A stretch of DNA of 64,000 nt from Hellea sp039977295 (GCA_039977295.1 JBDWDN010000009.1:434001-498000); one strand, 5' to 3'. Shown: positions 25,864 to 35,038, counted from the first letter of the stretch. Notes: generated by a model not told the origin, from the letters alone. Numbers and translations: made by a program.

Positions 25864-27186
25864 TTAGGGCAATAAGGGCGACCAAGCGGGGTCAGAGGCG
25901 TTGCCCGGCGTCTCAACTTTGCGCAAATTTTGCCCCGTCAGATCAACAGACCAGACCGAATTTGACCCATTGCGGCCTTTCGTTTCGCGCGAGAAAATAA
26001 TCACGCGGCCATTGGGTGACCATGTTGGACTTTCGTCCATATAGCTTTCCGTCAATTGACGCTCGCCTGACCCATCAGGGTTCATAACGCCTATCGTGAA
26101 CTTACCTTGATTACTTTTGACAAAAGCAATCTTATCGCCGCGCGGCGACCAGACGGGCGCAGAATAACGCCCCTTACCAAAGCTGATACGTTTCTTATTC
26201 GTGCCATTCGCGCTCATCGTATAAATTTGAGGCGAGCCGCCGCGATCCGAGTTAAAGACGAGTTGCCGGCCATCGGGCGAAAAGCTTCCTGAAACATCAA
26301 TTGAAGGATCGCTGGTGAGACGTGAGGTCGAGCGCGTGCGAAGGTCCATCGCGTAAAGATCGCTATTACCTTTGCTCATCATCGACATAATCAATGTGTT
26401 CCCATCAGGCGAAAAGCGCGGCGCAAAGGTCATGCCGGGGAAGGTTCCAAGCAGTTCTCTACGGCCCGTCTCAATATCAAGCAGATAGACTTGGGGCACG
26501 ATATTTTCATAGCTCATAAAGGTTATTTTCTGAGCAGAGGGCGAGAAGCGCGGAGTGATCACAAGGTCTGACCCTGCTAGCAAAAATTGCGGCGCGTGGC
26601 CGTCTTGATCCATAATAGCGAGACGTTTCTTACGCCCAACTTTACCGCCCTTTTCGTCAATAAAGACAATGCGGCTATCGAAGTAACCCTCCTCACCCGT
26701 CAGAGATTTATATATGGCATCTGACGCTTTATGAGCTGTCCGGCGCCAATTATCAGGTGTTGTAGCAAACCGAAGACCTGCTAATTGATTGCCCGCAAAG
26801 ATGTCCCAGAGACGAAATTCCACACGAATTTTAGTCGGGCTTTCTTTGACAATCCGGCCAGAGACCAAGGCTTCAGCTTTGATAACGCGCCAATCTGCAA
26901 ATGTCGGCTGATAATCAATGTTAGTTTGCGTTTCTAAAAAACTGGCAGGATCAAGCGAGCGAAACAAACCTGAACGCTCCAAGTCAGCTCGAATAACCTC
27001 CGAAATTTGCTTACCCAAATCGCGTGTTTGCGCGTCAGTGCCTAGAAAGCTTGGCACAGCAATAGGGGTCGGATCGATATTGCCTTTAGTGATGTCAATT
27101 TCAAGCTGAGCTTGCGCCGTCCCAAAAACGGCCAAAACAGCGCATAAAGCTAACCAGATACTTGCAATAAAATGTTTCAAATCCAC
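25864..27186 (-). CDS. tolB: Tol-Pal translocation protein TolB
   Basis: TolB is the periplasmic beta-propeller that shuttles between TolA and Pal. The 440-residue protein has a signal peptide ending GTAQA and an N-terminal alpha/beta domain (about 30-165). Propeller blades follow with repeated motifs such as APRFSPDGNTLIMSM, SGSFSPDGRQLVFNSDRGG and SPTWSPNGRVIIFS. The start is GTG at 27186 with AAAAGG upstream, and an overlapping ATG is out of frame. It lies 18 bases after the tolA stop. Confidence 0.96.
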   Translation of the reverse strand: MDLKHFIASIWLALCAVLAVFGTAQAQLEIDITKGNIDPTPIAVPSFLGTDAQTRDLGKQISEVIRADLERSGLFRSLDPASFLETQTNIDYQPTFADWRVIKAEALVSGRIVKESPTKIRVEFRLWDIFAGNQLAGLRFATTPDNWRRTAHKASDAIYKSLTGEEGYFDSRIVFIDEKGGKVGRKKRLAIMDQDGHAPQFLLAGSDLVITPRFSPSAQKITFMSYENIVPQVYLLDIETGRRELLGTFPGMTFAPRFSPDGNTLIMSMMSKGNSDLYAMDLRTRSTSRLTSDPSIDVSGSFSPDGRQLVFNSDRGGSPQIYTMSANGTNKKRISFGKGRYSAPVWSPRGDKIAFVKSNQGKFTIGVMNPDGSGERQLTESYMDESPTWSPNGRVIIFSRETKGRNGSNSVWSVDLTGQNLRKVETPGNASDPAWSPLLP

Positions 27187-27204
27187 ATACCTTTTCAGTT
27201 TAGC

Positions 27205-28047
27205 TTAAACTTCTGGTCTGAAGTTTAAGGTCATATCTTTCCATTGGCTATATTTTTCCGCAGGCAGAAAGTCATAAGGCCCGCATTGCGACACGGCGCG
27301 AACCGCGCGCTGCTCCGCGACATCCCAAAAGGGATTGCCTGGATCGCCGCGACGTTGATGGGCTTTGTCGATAATTTTCACATCTTGAACATAACCATCT
27401 GGCAGAATTTTCACCGATAGTCTTACAATCAGCTTTTCAGGATTTTTGGCATCGGCGGGCATGCGCCAGCATTTATACATCGCCGATTGCAGAGCGTCCA
27501 TTTCGTTGACCGTCATTTCCGCGCCCTCGCCCGAACCCGCGCGGGCGCTATTGGCAAAGACATAATTATTCGTTTCGGATTGCAGCACCTTTTGTTGGTT
27601 CTTCTCGGGCGCCGTCTCGCGCGAACGGTCAATCATTGAGGCCAATTTGTCTAAATCAAATGCTGGCGTCTCAGGCTTTTCGGGGGTTGTCTCAACCTCT
27701 TTGTCGGGAACTGGCAGGGCTGTCTTATCGAGGATTTTTACCTCGGCTTCCTTCACAATCTCGCTTGGTTTACCCACGTCTTTTGGCGCTTCCTTGAGGT
27801 CCGCCGCCTCAGGGGCATTTTCCATTGGCCTCTCCAGCGTCATGGGATCAGACTCGGGCGGCGTAATCTTTTCAGCCTTGGGACGCTTAACGGCCGCGCG
27901 AATATTTGTGGCCTCGGCAACCGTGACAAGTTCAATTGGAATGATGCGCGTTTCGGGCAAAGGCTTCACCGCGCCGCTATAAACAAACATGCCGCCAAAT
28001 ATAGCCGCCCCATGCAGGACAAATGATATGGGCAGGCCGAGCTTCAT
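27205..28047 (-). CDS. tolA: TolA, short form
   Basis: TolA spans the periplasm and couples the TolQR motor to TolB-Pal. This version is only 280 residues. It has one N-terminal transmembrane segment (about 6-25), a charged Pro/Glu/Lys linker (about 45-160) much shorter than in E. coli, and a C-terminal domain with YKCWRMPADAKN and LSVKILPDGYVQDVKI. The two Cys of that domain (in YKCW and SQCGPY) probably form its disulfide. The ATG at 28047 is one base after the tolR stop. A longer start inside tolR is not needed. Confidence 0.88.
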   Translation of the reverse strand: MKLGLPISFVLHGAAIFGGMFVYSGAVKPLPETRIIPIELVTVAEATNIRAAVKRPKAEKITPPESDPMTLERPMENAPEAADLKEAPKDVGKPSEIVKEAEVKILDKTALPVPDKEVETTPEKPETPAFDLDKLASMIDRSRETAPEKNQQKVLQSETNNYVFANSARAGSGEGAEMTVNEMDALQSAMYKCWRMPADAKNPEKLIVRLSVKILPDGYVQDVKIIDKAHQRRGDPGNPFWDVAEQRAVRAVSQCGPYDFLPAEKYSQWKDMTLNFRPEV

Positions 28048-28048
28048 T

Positions 28049-28501
28049 TTATTGCGCGGCCGGGTCTGTGACCAGACCAATATTCGTAAAGCCCGCCGTG
28101 TTGATGCGCGCCATCACTTTCATCACTTCGCCGTAATCCGTTTCGCGGTCGCCGCGCAGATAGATACGTTCTTCATAGCCATTGGTTGAGACAGCAATCA
28201 GCCGCGTGGCGAGGTCATCAAGGCTTATCTCTTCATCTTGGATGAAAACGCCGCCTTCAAAATCGACAGTAATCGTAATAGGTTCTTGTTGCGACGGTAG
28301 CGCTTTGGCATCTGTTTTGGGCAATTCAACGGGAACACCCACAGAAAGAAGCGGCGCGGCAATCATAAAAACAATGAGCAGGACCAGCATCACGTCAACC
28401 AACGGGGTGACATTTATCTCTGCGTTAAGGCCCGAGCCTCTGCGGCCGCGGCGGCGGCTACCTCTGCGGCCTCCGCCCATTGAACCTGTGGTCATTCCCA
28501 T
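28049..28501 (-). CDS. tolR: TolR, ExbD/TolR family
   Basis: TolR forms the proton-driven motor with TolQ in the inner membrane. The 150-residue protein has a Gly/Arg-rich N-terminus and one transmembrane helix with the essential Asp in TPLVDVMLVLLIVFMIAAP (about residues 31-50). A periplasmic domain with GDRETDYGEVMKVMA follows. It lies five bases after tolQ and one base before tolA, so the three are co-translated. Confidence 0.95.
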   Translation of the reverse strand: MGMTTGSMGGGRRGSRRRGRRGSGLNAEINVTPLVDVMLVLLIVFMIAAPLLSVGVPVELPKTDAKALPSQQEPITITVDFEGGVFIQDEEISLDDLATRLIAVSTNGYEERIYLRGDRETDYGEVMKVMARINTAGFTNIGLVTDPAAQ

Positions 28502-28506
28502 GGCAG

Positions 28507-29235
28507 CTACCCGCCTTTGCTTATTTTACGCGACAGGATCGCGGACAGTTCATCCGCATAACCTTCGAGGCGGCCTGAATATTTATCGAGGTCCGTCGAA
28601 TATTTATTGTAGAAAATAACGGCTGGAATAGCGGCAATAAGGCCGAGCGCGGTCGCAAATAAAGCTTCGGCAATACCTGGGGCAACGACCGTCAGGCTCG
28701 TATTTTGAGACGCGGCAATTGCGCGGAAGGCATTCATAATACCCCAAACCGTCCCGAAGAGACCGATAAAGACCGAGGCTGACCCCACAGTGGCCAGGAC
28801 AGACATTCCGCGTTCGGCTTTCGCCATTTCGCGGTTCACGACCAGGTTCATCACGCTATCAATGCGTTGCTGTGAGGACACGCTCACCGCATCTGTGCGC
28901 GGCATAGTCTTACTCTCATCATATTCACGCATTGCCGCTGCAAAAACACGGGCCATTGGATCGCGCGTATCACCGCCCAGCCCCGTTGATAATTCATCAA
29001 GCGTCTTGCCCGACCAGAATGTATCCTCGAAAGCGGTTGCTCGGCGTTTGAGCAAAAACATGGTTATGGCTTTATCGACAGCAATCCCCCAAGACCAAAG
29101 CGAGGCCGCGACAAGGATAATCATAACGGCTTTAACAACCCAATCGGCACGGGTGAACAAAGACCAAAAGGAGAAGTCTCCATTAGCAATGGGGTCGAGT
29201 GATGTCGCCGCCATGATGATATCGATCATAAACAT
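28507..29235 (-). CDS. tolQ: TolQ, ExbB/TolQ family
   Basis: TolQ is the multi-pass motor subunit of Tol-Pal. The 242-residue protein shows one transmembrane segment near residues 30-50 and the two C-terminal segments with the family motifs LATVGSASVFIGLFGTVWG and GIAEALFATALGLIAAIPAV. It is the first gene of the tolQRAB-pal-cpoB row. A TATAAT-like element lies about 50 bases upstream of the ATG at 29235. ybgC, usually next to tolQ, is 3.6 kb away here, behind four inserted genes. Confidence 0.95.
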   Translation of the reverse strand: MFMIDIIMAATSLDPIANGDFSFWSLFTRADWVVKAVMIILVAASLWSWGIAVDKAITMFLLKRRATAFEDTFWSGKTLDELSTGLGGDTRDPMARVFAAAMREYDESKTMPRTDAVSVSSQQRIDSVMNLVVNREMAKAERGMSVLATVGSASVFIGLFGTVWGIMNAFRAIAASQNTSLTVVAPGIAEALFATALGLIAAIPAVIFYNKYSTDLDKYSGRLEGYADELSAILSRKISKGG

Positions 29236-29283
29236 ATTATTCTTCCAGATTGCTGATTCGCCTGTGAAGCGAAGTTAGCCTTT

Positions 29284-29289
29284 ATTATA
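29284..29289 (-). promoter_or_regulatory. Candidate -10 element of the tol operon
   Basis: On the minus strand TATAAT, preceded directly by TG, lies 49-54 bases before the tolQ start. No good -35 hexamer is visible at 16-18 bp. The 238-bp gap at 29236-29473 also serves the divergent lipoprotein gene. Confidence 0.4.
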
Positions 29290-29473
29290 CATAGGTTTAA
29301 GAGCATTCAGGACATAAGGGCTAATTAAGAGGCTGTAACAATTCACAGAATAGAAACAAAGTCTTAACCATGTCCTTAAACAAGGCGTATTTACGGCAAA
29401 TGTCACAAGAATTTACATATTCAGCCACAATTCAGGCGCAGTTTGTGATAAGCTAATTGAAATTGGAGATATT

Positions 29474-29845
29474 ATGACTCGCATCACATTGCTTTTAGGC
29501 GCGGCTATTCTGACAGGCTTGGCCGCTTGCACGACGGTACCAGAACCTGAACCAGAACCCGTAATTGTTATACCCCCAGAACCTATTCAGACTTGCGCGC
29601 CCGTCGCCACATTGACCAAAGTTGTCATTCCGGCAGAAACTAAAGTGCAATATTACACAACGGGCATTGATAATGGCGAGTATGACGACATCGAGTCAGC
29701 CACATTGCAGCGCACCATTATTACTAAGCCAGCCCAGATTTTTTACGTCGATAGCGAGAACAAAGAAGTCCTCGATATTTGCGAAAAAGACACTGTCGAG
29801 CTTGGCGATACTGGACCGGGCGTCGGAGAAATTTTAGAAGAATAA
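29474..29845 (+). CDS. Small lipoprotein of unknown function
   Basis: The 123-residue protein has a lipoprotein signal with LAAC (Cys19) followed by a Pro-Glu repeat region (PEPEPEPV). A small acidic domain with two Cys (QTCAPV and DICEKD) follows. I recognise no family beyond the lipoprotein export signal. GGAG lies eight bases before the ATG. It diverges from tolQ and converges with the DUF3088 gene, so it is its own transcription unit next to the Tol cluster. A role in the envelope is inferred from export only. Confidence 0.7.
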   Translation: MTRITLLLGAAILTGLAACTTVPEPEPEPVIVIPPEPIQTCAPVATLTKVVIPAETKVQYYTTGIDNGEYDDIESATLQRTIITKPAQIFYVDSENKEVLDICEKDTVELGDTGPGVGEILEE

Positions 29846-29854
29846 ACTTACCGT

Positions 29855-30211
29855 TTAAATTGGACCTGTCCCTCTGGGGATAGGCGTTCCAAAACGCTGA
29901 CTATAATAACGACCTATATCGCGGGCATTGTTGATAAAACGGTGCCCGCTTTTTTGTAGAATACCGCAACTGCCAAATGACGGGCTGTCTTCAGAGAGCA
30001 CTAATGTCGGGCAGTTCTGGTTCTTTTCGCCCAGCAGAGCCACAATATCTGCGCGAGGTTTAGCAATCGGCTGATAGATAATTTCGACGCTCTCTTTTAT
30101 CGCAGGAAAATAACTGAGCAGCCCCCACATCTCTGCACATTCAGGACAATATTCCCGGCGCTCATTATCAAAAAAGCCAGGTGCCAATAGGAAAAGTGTG
30201 TCGCGTGTCAT
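29855..30211 (-). CDS. DUF3088 family protein
   Basis: The 118-residue protein fits DUF3088, small proteins with a thioredoxin-like look. It opens with TLFLLAPGFFD, then YCPECAEMWGLLSYFP near residue 21-36 with a CPEC pair, and continues with EKNQNCPTLVLS. The CPEC motif could be redox-active or bind metal, though no function is established. Its ATG overlaps the stop of the upstream TonB-like gene in an ATGA junction (30208-30211), so both are made together. It runs convergent to the small lipoprotein gene. Confidence 0.75.
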   Translation of the reverse strand: MTRDTLFLLAPGFFDNERREYCPECAEMWGLLSYFPAIKESVEIIYQPIAKPRADIVALLGEKNQNCPTLVLSEDSPSFGSCGILQKSGHRFINNARDIGRYYSQRFGTPIPRGTGPI

Positions 30212-31077
30212 TCATTTACCCTTAGAAATTTATTACGTCTGTCGCGATCTTCTTTAGCGGCTGGTAAGTATCCAGGACAGTCTTTTATGGGGGCTTGGCG
30301 GCCTGTTTTGAGGTCTGCTCCCATTTTCCATTCACAGCCCTTATTCACGCCGTTCATTGCGTCCCATATTCCGCCATCTATGCCTATATTTGTGAAGGGT
30401 ATGTATAATCCATTTTCCCCTGCATTTGGCACATTTAATTTGGCGCGAATAGCCCGCTCACTCATGCCGTAAAATTCTGCAGGCATTCCGGTGTGGGCAT
30501 ATTTCTTTGTATAGACCTTATCAGTTTCGCTCATTTGGTAGTCTTCAAAAACGTCTTTGCGAATTTCGGCGCACTCCGCGGAAAAGCCATTAAGGCAAGT
30601 CAGATCTGCTGCCATTGATTTTAACCCCGCGTCAATACGGATATCCTCAGCTGAGCGCTCGCTCACGGAAGGCGTAGCTGTTGTGCCAGTTTCAAATATT
30701 GGAACTGTATTGCCTGCATCCTCCGCTGTAGCCCTTTGCGTTGAACTTAGAATATTCGGCGCGTCGCTCGCGGCCACCGGCGCGGGCGGCGGAGCAGCTT
30801 TGGGAGCGGGCTTTATGCTGGGCTGCGGCGGAAGGGGCGCTTCGTTAATTTCAGGAGGCACAACAACAGGATCAATTGTCTGAGCTTTAGGCGGGAATGT
30901 CACGAGTTCAACAGCAATAAAATCCTCTTCCACCTCAAACGGCACAGGCGTTTCAAACATCATGAGCTGAAAAAGCAGTAAATGAAGACCCAAGGCCATC
31001 GATACCGCAACCACAATACGCGCGGCACCCTCACGCCGAGGCCGCTTTTCATCTGCAATTCTCCCCAACACAGCCAT
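30208..31077 (-). CDS. TonB/TolA-like single-pass periplasmic protein
   Basis: This 289-residue protein has a basic cytoplasmic N-terminus and one transmembrane helix (about 20-40, VVAVSMALGLHLLLFQLMM). A Pro/Ala-rich extended linker follows (about 60-110, with PPQPSIKPAPKAAPPPAP). This is the plan of TonB or TolA. The C-terminal domain, from about 165, has four Cys (LTCLN, AECAE, KGCEW, KDCPG) and does not match the TonB or TolA C-terminal domains. I cannot name the family. Sited between ruv/ybgC and tol genes, it may be an envelope-spanning accessory protein, which is inference. Confidence 0.65.
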   Translation of the reverse strand: MAVLGRIADEKRPRREGAARIVVAVSMALGLHLLLFQLMMFETPVPFEVEEDFIAVELVTFPPKAQTIDPVVVPPEINEAPLPPQPSIKPAPKAAPPPAPVAASDAPNILSSTQRATAEDAGNTVPIFETGTTATPSVSERSAEDIRIDAGLKSMAADLTCLNGFSAECAEIRKDVFEDYQMSETDKVYTKKYAHTGMPAEFYGMSERAIRAKLNVPNAGENGLYIPFTNIGIDGGIWDAMNGVNKGCEWKMGADLKTGRQAPIKDCPGYLPAAKEDRDRRNKFLRVNE

Positions 31078-31151
31078 GCCAGCTTGTGCCGTTTAAAAGC
31101 CCTTCTTCGCAACTTAACTTAGCGCAAGCTTAAAGACAGGCTTTGGTAATG

Positions 31152-31682
31152 TTAAAAGTAAACCTGCAGCACCTTATCGAGGCGGCGGCGAACAAGCGCG
31201 GTCAATTTCTGTAGCCCGTAATGATCAAGCACAGCGCGGTAAATATCTTCACGGCCCATAAATTCATCTTGAGTGCGGATCTCTAGGACCAATGCGGCCA
31301 GCTCACTCATGGGAATGTCAGCAAAGCCGCGATTGCCAAGATCACGCACAATAACGCGGGGCTGATCAGGCAGACGAACAATCCAGCCAACGGAGTCGTC
31401 TGGACCGTCAACTTCGCTATCGTCTTCATGTTCTAGAACAATCTCGCCTGTTTTAACGCCTGCCATTAAAGCGCGCTCACAAAGCCGGCGCACAGGCGCA
31501 GCGAGTTTCAGGACGCCACTCGCTTTGCCATAAGTTTGGAATAAAGATAAGGCCTGCATTGGCCCCTCTGCCGCCAAAATTTCAGTCATGCCATGCATAT
31601 ATTGCGCTTGGCTAGCGCGGCGAACATCGGCGGTTGGGCGCGATGTCCAAGGCGTGAAAGGCGTGTGGGGAAGTTGGGTCAT
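31152..31682 (-). CDS. DUF3320-like protein
   Basis: The 176-residue protein shows the pattern of DUF3320, a winged-helix-like domain otherwise found at the end of DUF4011-type helicases. Matching parts are MHGMTEILAAEGPMQALSLFQTYGKASGVLKLAAPVRR (residues 29-66, given here only by its ends and key E-G-P) and IPMSELAALV near 125. Here it stands alone without a helicase. A nucleic-acid-binding role would be a guess. It lies eight bases downstream of a lipoprotein gene on the same strand and 74 bases before the TonB-like gene. Confidence 0.55.
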   Translation of the reverse strand: MTQLPHTPFTPWTSRPTADVRRASQAQYMHGMTEILAAEGPMQALSLFQTYGKASGVLKLAAPVRRLCERALMAGVKTGEIVLEHEDDSEVDGPDDSVGWIVRLPDQPRVIVRDLGNRGFADIPMSELAALVLEIRTQDEFMGREDIYRAVLDHYGLQKLTALVRRRLDKVLQVYF

Positions 31683-31690
31683 GCTCTAGC

Positions 31691-32773
31691 CTATTCGTTT
31701 CTAGCTTCAAAGTCTTCTAAATCTATCCTAGCTTCCATGATATTGTCAGCCAGCTGAACTTGCTCAGGATCTAACTTTCCATTTATTCTAATAGGTGAAA
31801 AGTCAGGGTATTTTATGGGATATTTGGTAAAATAAATTCGGCGCTGCGCTTCAAGCTTATCATAAAGCTTAACATACTCGTCAACATAAGCTGACGAACG
31901 GCTCTCAGCCACAGATCTATCATATAAGGCTACTTTATTCTTAAGGTAGCTGGCTTTCAGAAGGATTTTGTTACGTTCAATTTTTACAGCGTCCGGAGCA
32001 TCAACTTTGACATATCCGTGCAATGCCTCCCAGGCTTTCATCTCTCCTCGAACCTTATCATGTTCTCTAACAATTGAGTCCCTTACCTTGAGTAACTGCT
32101 CAAATTGTCTTGCTCTTGCATATATTTGTTCTTTTCTGTCTTTTTGCTCGGGCGAAAGTTTAACAGAAAATTTCGTCATAATATTTCGATGAAAATAGGC
32201 CTCTAGCTCAGGCATTTGAGCCTTAATTTGTTCAAGAGCAAAATCCGTTCGTTGATCGACCTCGACATCGAAGAATCTATAACTCTTTGGGATTAAGGCT
32301 ATTTCGCCAATGTAATTTAATTTACCGTCATCAACATCAAAGGTCGCTAGCAGCTTTCGAGTTGTCATGAGGTCTTTGCCATAGGGTTTACAGCCAAGGG
32401 CAAGAACACCAAATTCTCCAGACGTTTCAAACTCTGCAAAATGCAATTGGTCTTTTAGGTTTTGCTGACCAAAACTTTCCCTGGCATCTCTCCCGGGTGA
32501 GATAGAATGGGTTCTATAAATCCACTCCCCTTCAGAGTCTTGCTGGCCAAACTCAATATACATATACTCACATGCCGTCGTCCTTATGGGTTTAACCTGA
32601 AACACAACTGCCGAAGTTTTACTGACCTCAAGACCCTTTAAGACATGCTCGGCATTTGTAACATGTTTTGGCTTGGGGCTGTTTTTCTGAGAGCCCATAT
32701 CAGAGCAACCAGAGAGAAATCCAAATAATGGGATTATAAAAAACAAATGAAATTTTGACACCATAGGCCTCAT
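31691..32773 (-). CDS. Lipoprotein with coiled-coil region, unknown function
   Basis: I do not recognise this 360-residue protein. It has a lipoprotein signal with LSGC (Cys23 counted from the ATG at 32773; an ATG at 32764 is also possible). A beta-rich part with GEFGVLALGCKPYG near residue 120 follows. Residues about 200-345 are highly charged and helical in look (KDRKEQIYARARQFEQLLK, YDKLEAQRRIYF), likely coiled coil. It reads more AT-rich than the ruv genes upstream. It lies 119 bases after ybgC and may be an accessory insertion into the ruv-ybgC-tol row. Confidence 0.65.
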   Translation of the reverse strand: MRPMVSKFHLFFIIPLFGFLSGCSDMGSQKNSPKPKHVTNAEHVLKGLEVSKTSAVVFQVKPIRTTACEYMYIEFGQQDSEGEWIYRTHSISPGRDARESFGQQNLKDQLHFAEFETSGEFGVLALGCKPYGKDLMTTRKLLATFDVDDGKLNYIGEIALIPKSYRFFDVEVDQRTDFALEQIKAQMPELEAYFHRNIMTKFSVKLSPEQKDRKEQIYARARQFEQLLKVRDSIVREHDKVRGEMKAWEALHGYVKVDAPDAVKIERNKILLKASYLKNKVALYDRSVAESRSSAYVDEYVKLYDKLEAQRRIYFTKYPIKYPDFSPIRINGKLDPEQVQLADNIMEARIDLEDFEARNE

Positions 32774-32892
32774 TAGAATTAGCCATGAATACTGTCAAAC
32801 ATCCTATCAGGTGGTTAATTGGGGGAGAGCTCCGAATAGGTTGTTTGAAAGACAAATAACGGAGCGGGGTCTCCTTACGATAAAGCACTGCC

Positions 32893-33348
32893 CTACAACA
32901 AATAATCCTGCAACCGCTCAATCATCCACTTAGGCGCTCGCTTCGGCCGTCCCTCTGGCGTGATGCAGGCGGCCTCACTCACCGCTGTCACTAACAATTC
33001 ATCGCCGCGATAGCAGGCTTGGCTGACCCAAAGTCTTGCGCCTTTCATTTTATCATAAGTTGTCACCATAGTGAGATGATCATCGACCCGAGCGGGCTTT
33101 TTATAGTCGAGCTCGATCTTGCGAATGGCGAAAGCGAGCGGGTCTTCTGCGTCCCATAGATCAGCATGGTTGAAGCCTACCAAGCGAAAAAAACTACTGC
33201 GCGCGCGTTCAAAAAACCGTAAATAGTTGGCATAATAAACAATACCTGTGAAATCCGTATCCTCATAGAAGACACGGAGCGGATAGTGATGTTCGCGCCC
33301 CACAAAGCCACCCATTGTGGGCTGTTCAGCTGTTCCCGAATTATCCAT
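32893..33348 (-). CDS. ybgC: YbgC-type acyl-CoA thioesterase
   Basis: YbgC is a hotdog-fold thioesterase acting on acyl-CoA or acyl-ACP and is classically part of the tol-pal operon. The 151-residue protein has the family signature FYEDTDFTGIVYYANY near residues 28-42 with the catalytic Asp, then FFERAR. Its ATG lies within the ruvB end (8-base overlap at 33341-33348), so it is coupled to ruvB. The usual partner tolQ is 3.6 kb downstream. Confidence 0.93.
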   Translation of the reverse strand: MDNSGTAEQPTMGGFVGREHHYPLRVFYEDTDFTGIVYYANYLRFFERARSSFFRLVGFNHADLWDAEDPLAFAIRKIELDYKKPARVDDHLTMVTTYDKMKGARLWVSQACYRGDELLVTAVSEAACITPEGRPKRAPKWMIERLQDYLL

Positions 33349-34384
33349 CAGTACCGTCCCCGAAAAGCTTAGGCGCGATAGGTTGCACGGGTGCCGCCAA
33401 TCCTAGATGGGCGAAAGCTCTGGCTGTGGCCACGCGGCCTCGCGGCGTACGTTGCAAAAAGCCTTGTTGAATGAGGTAAGGCTCTATGACGTCCTCGAGC
33501 GCATCGCGGGCCTCAGACAGCGCCGCCGCGAGCGTGTCCGCCCCGACAGGGCCGCCGCCAAACATCTCGCATAATGCATGTAGATAGCGCATATCCTGCT
33601 TATCAAGCCCGATATCATCCACGCCCAATCGAATGAGAGCCGCATCTGCCGCCACCTTATTAATCACCCTATGACCATTATCTTCGGCCAAGTCCCGCAC
33701 GCGGCGCAGCAGCCGTCCTGCAACGCGGGGCGTACCGCGCGCGCGGCGCGCAATCTCTCGGCCGCCATCTGCGGTCATTTCCATCTCAAGTTTACCCGCT
33801 CCGCGTAGAACAATCTTGGTGAGTTCTTCTGTATCATAAAATTCAAGCCTTACCGGAATACCAAACCGATCGCGCAGAGGCGTGGCGAGCAGTCCCGCCC
33901 GCGTCGTTGCGCCAATCAGCGTAAAGGGCGCAAGGTCAATCTTGATAGAGCGCGCCGCTGGCCCTTCCCCGATAATCAGGTCGAGCTCGAAATCCTCCAT
34001 GGCAGGATAAAGCACTTCCTCGACAACAGGGTTAAGGCGGTGAATTTCGTCAATGAACAACACATCGCGCGGCTCAAGATTAGTGAGCAGCGCGGCCAAG
34101 TCCCCCGCTTTGGAAATTACAGGGCCAGACGTTGATCGGAAATTCACGCCAAGCTCACGCGCAACAATTTGAGAAAGTGTCGTTTTACCAAGGCCAGGCG
34201 GACCAGAGAGGAGCAAATGATCCAAGGGCTCTTCGCGCCGCCGCGCCGCCTCAACATAGACTTTTAAGTTTTTAATCGCGCCCTTTTGGCCGACAAAGTC
34301 GTCAAAAGATAATGGCCGGAGCGCACGGTCACGCCCGTCTCCGACTTGGCTGTCTGCGCCGATTATGCGGTCATGCTCGTCCAA
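33341..34384 (-). CDS. ruvB: Holliday junction branch-migration helicase RuvB
   Basis: RuvB is the hexameric AAA+ motor that drives branch migration with RuvA. The 347-residue protein has LRPLSFDDFVGQ, Walker A GPPGLGKT at residues 61-68, the Walker B region DVLFIDEIHRL, and the sensor TLIGATTRAGLL. The C-terminal winged helix holds LIQQGFLQRTPRGRVAT. ruvA lies 15 bases upstream and ybgC overlaps downstream. Confidence 0.97.
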   Translation of the reverse strand: MDEHDRIIGADSQVGDGRDRALRPLSFDDFVGQKGAIKNLKVYVEAARRREEPLDHLLLSGPPGLGKTTLSQIVARELGVNFRSTSGPVISKAGDLAALLTNLEPRDVLFIDEIHRLNPVVEEVLYPAMEDFELDLIIGEGPAARSIKIDLAPFTLIGATTRAGLLATPLRDRFGIPVRLEFYDTEELTKIVLRGAGKLEMEMTADGGREIARRARGTPRVAGRLLRRVRDLAEDNGHRVINKVAADAALIRLGVDDIGLDKQDMRYLHALCEMFGGGPVGADTLAAALSEARDALEDVIEPYLIQQGFLQRTPRGRVATARAFAHLGLAAPVQPIAPKLFGDGTDG

Positions 34385-34399
34385 TTATTTACTCAATTC

Positions 34400-35038
34400 C
34401 TACTTACTTAATTCTTTAAGCGCGACCTTGATCAAATCATCAAGCGGCGGATCTTCTAAGAAGGTGTTATAGGCGCTCGCCACAGCCCGCAAGGCATCGG
34501 ACTGCCCGATCCCCAGATTTTGAAGCGCAGAGACGGCGTCATTCCGCAAACGCATATCGGACAGGCCTTCATTGCGTTCTGCCTCCGAAGACGCGCCGCT
34601 ACTAGGCTTTGTAAAGACGGGCTGGAATCCTCGGCCAGCAGGCGCAGGCTTACCGGAGAGCTCAATCGCAATACGGCCAGCTGATTTCGGCCCAATACCT
34701 TTGGCGCGGGCGAAAGCCGCTTTGTCTTCTAAGCTCGCGGCAGATAAAATTTGTCCTGGCGTCATAATATCTAAAATCGCCAAGGCCGCTTTGGGTCCTA
34801 CGCCTTGCACGGATTGTAAGCGAACGAACCATGCGCGCTCTTCTTCAGACAAAAACCCGTAAAGCGTAATGGCTTGTTCGCGCACATGGGTTTCCACATG
34901 CATACAAACAGTCTCACCGATGCCCATTCCGCTTAATGTGCGAGAGCTGCATTGCAGCAAGTAACCAACGCCGTTCACATCGACGATGGCTTCGCCTGTC
35001 CCCGACATCAGGCATGTCCCTGTCAGCATTCCAATCAT
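34400..35038 (-). CDS. ruvA: Holliday junction DNA helicase subunit RuvA
   Basis: RuvA binds four-way junctions as a tetramer and loads RuvB. The 212-residue protein has an OB-fold start (MIGMLTGTCLMSGTGEAIVDVNG) and helix-hairpin-helix motifs LQSVQGVGPKAALAIL and FARAKGIGPKSAGRIAIEL. A flexible linker and a C-terminal RuvB-binding domain follow. The ATG overlaps the stop of the upstream lipoprotein gene (ATGA at 35035-35038), so translation is coupled across a gene that does not belong to the usual ruv set. Confidence 0.96.
   Translation of the reverse strand: MIGMLTGTCLMSGTGEAIVDVNGVGYLLQCSSRTLSGMGIGETVCMHVETHVREQAITLYGFLSEEERAWFVRLQSVQGVGPKAALAILDIMTPGQILSAASLEDKAAFARAKGIGPKSAGRIAIELSGKPAPAGRGFQPVFTKPSSGASSEAERNEGLSDMRLRNDAVSALQNLGIGQSDALRAVASAYNTFLEDPPLDDLIKVALKELSK

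Noticed and set aside
29367..29385. A TTAA pair upstream of the small lipoprotein gene
   Set aside because: The spacing is 8 bases and the final C is misplaced, so it does not fit the CtrA consensus.
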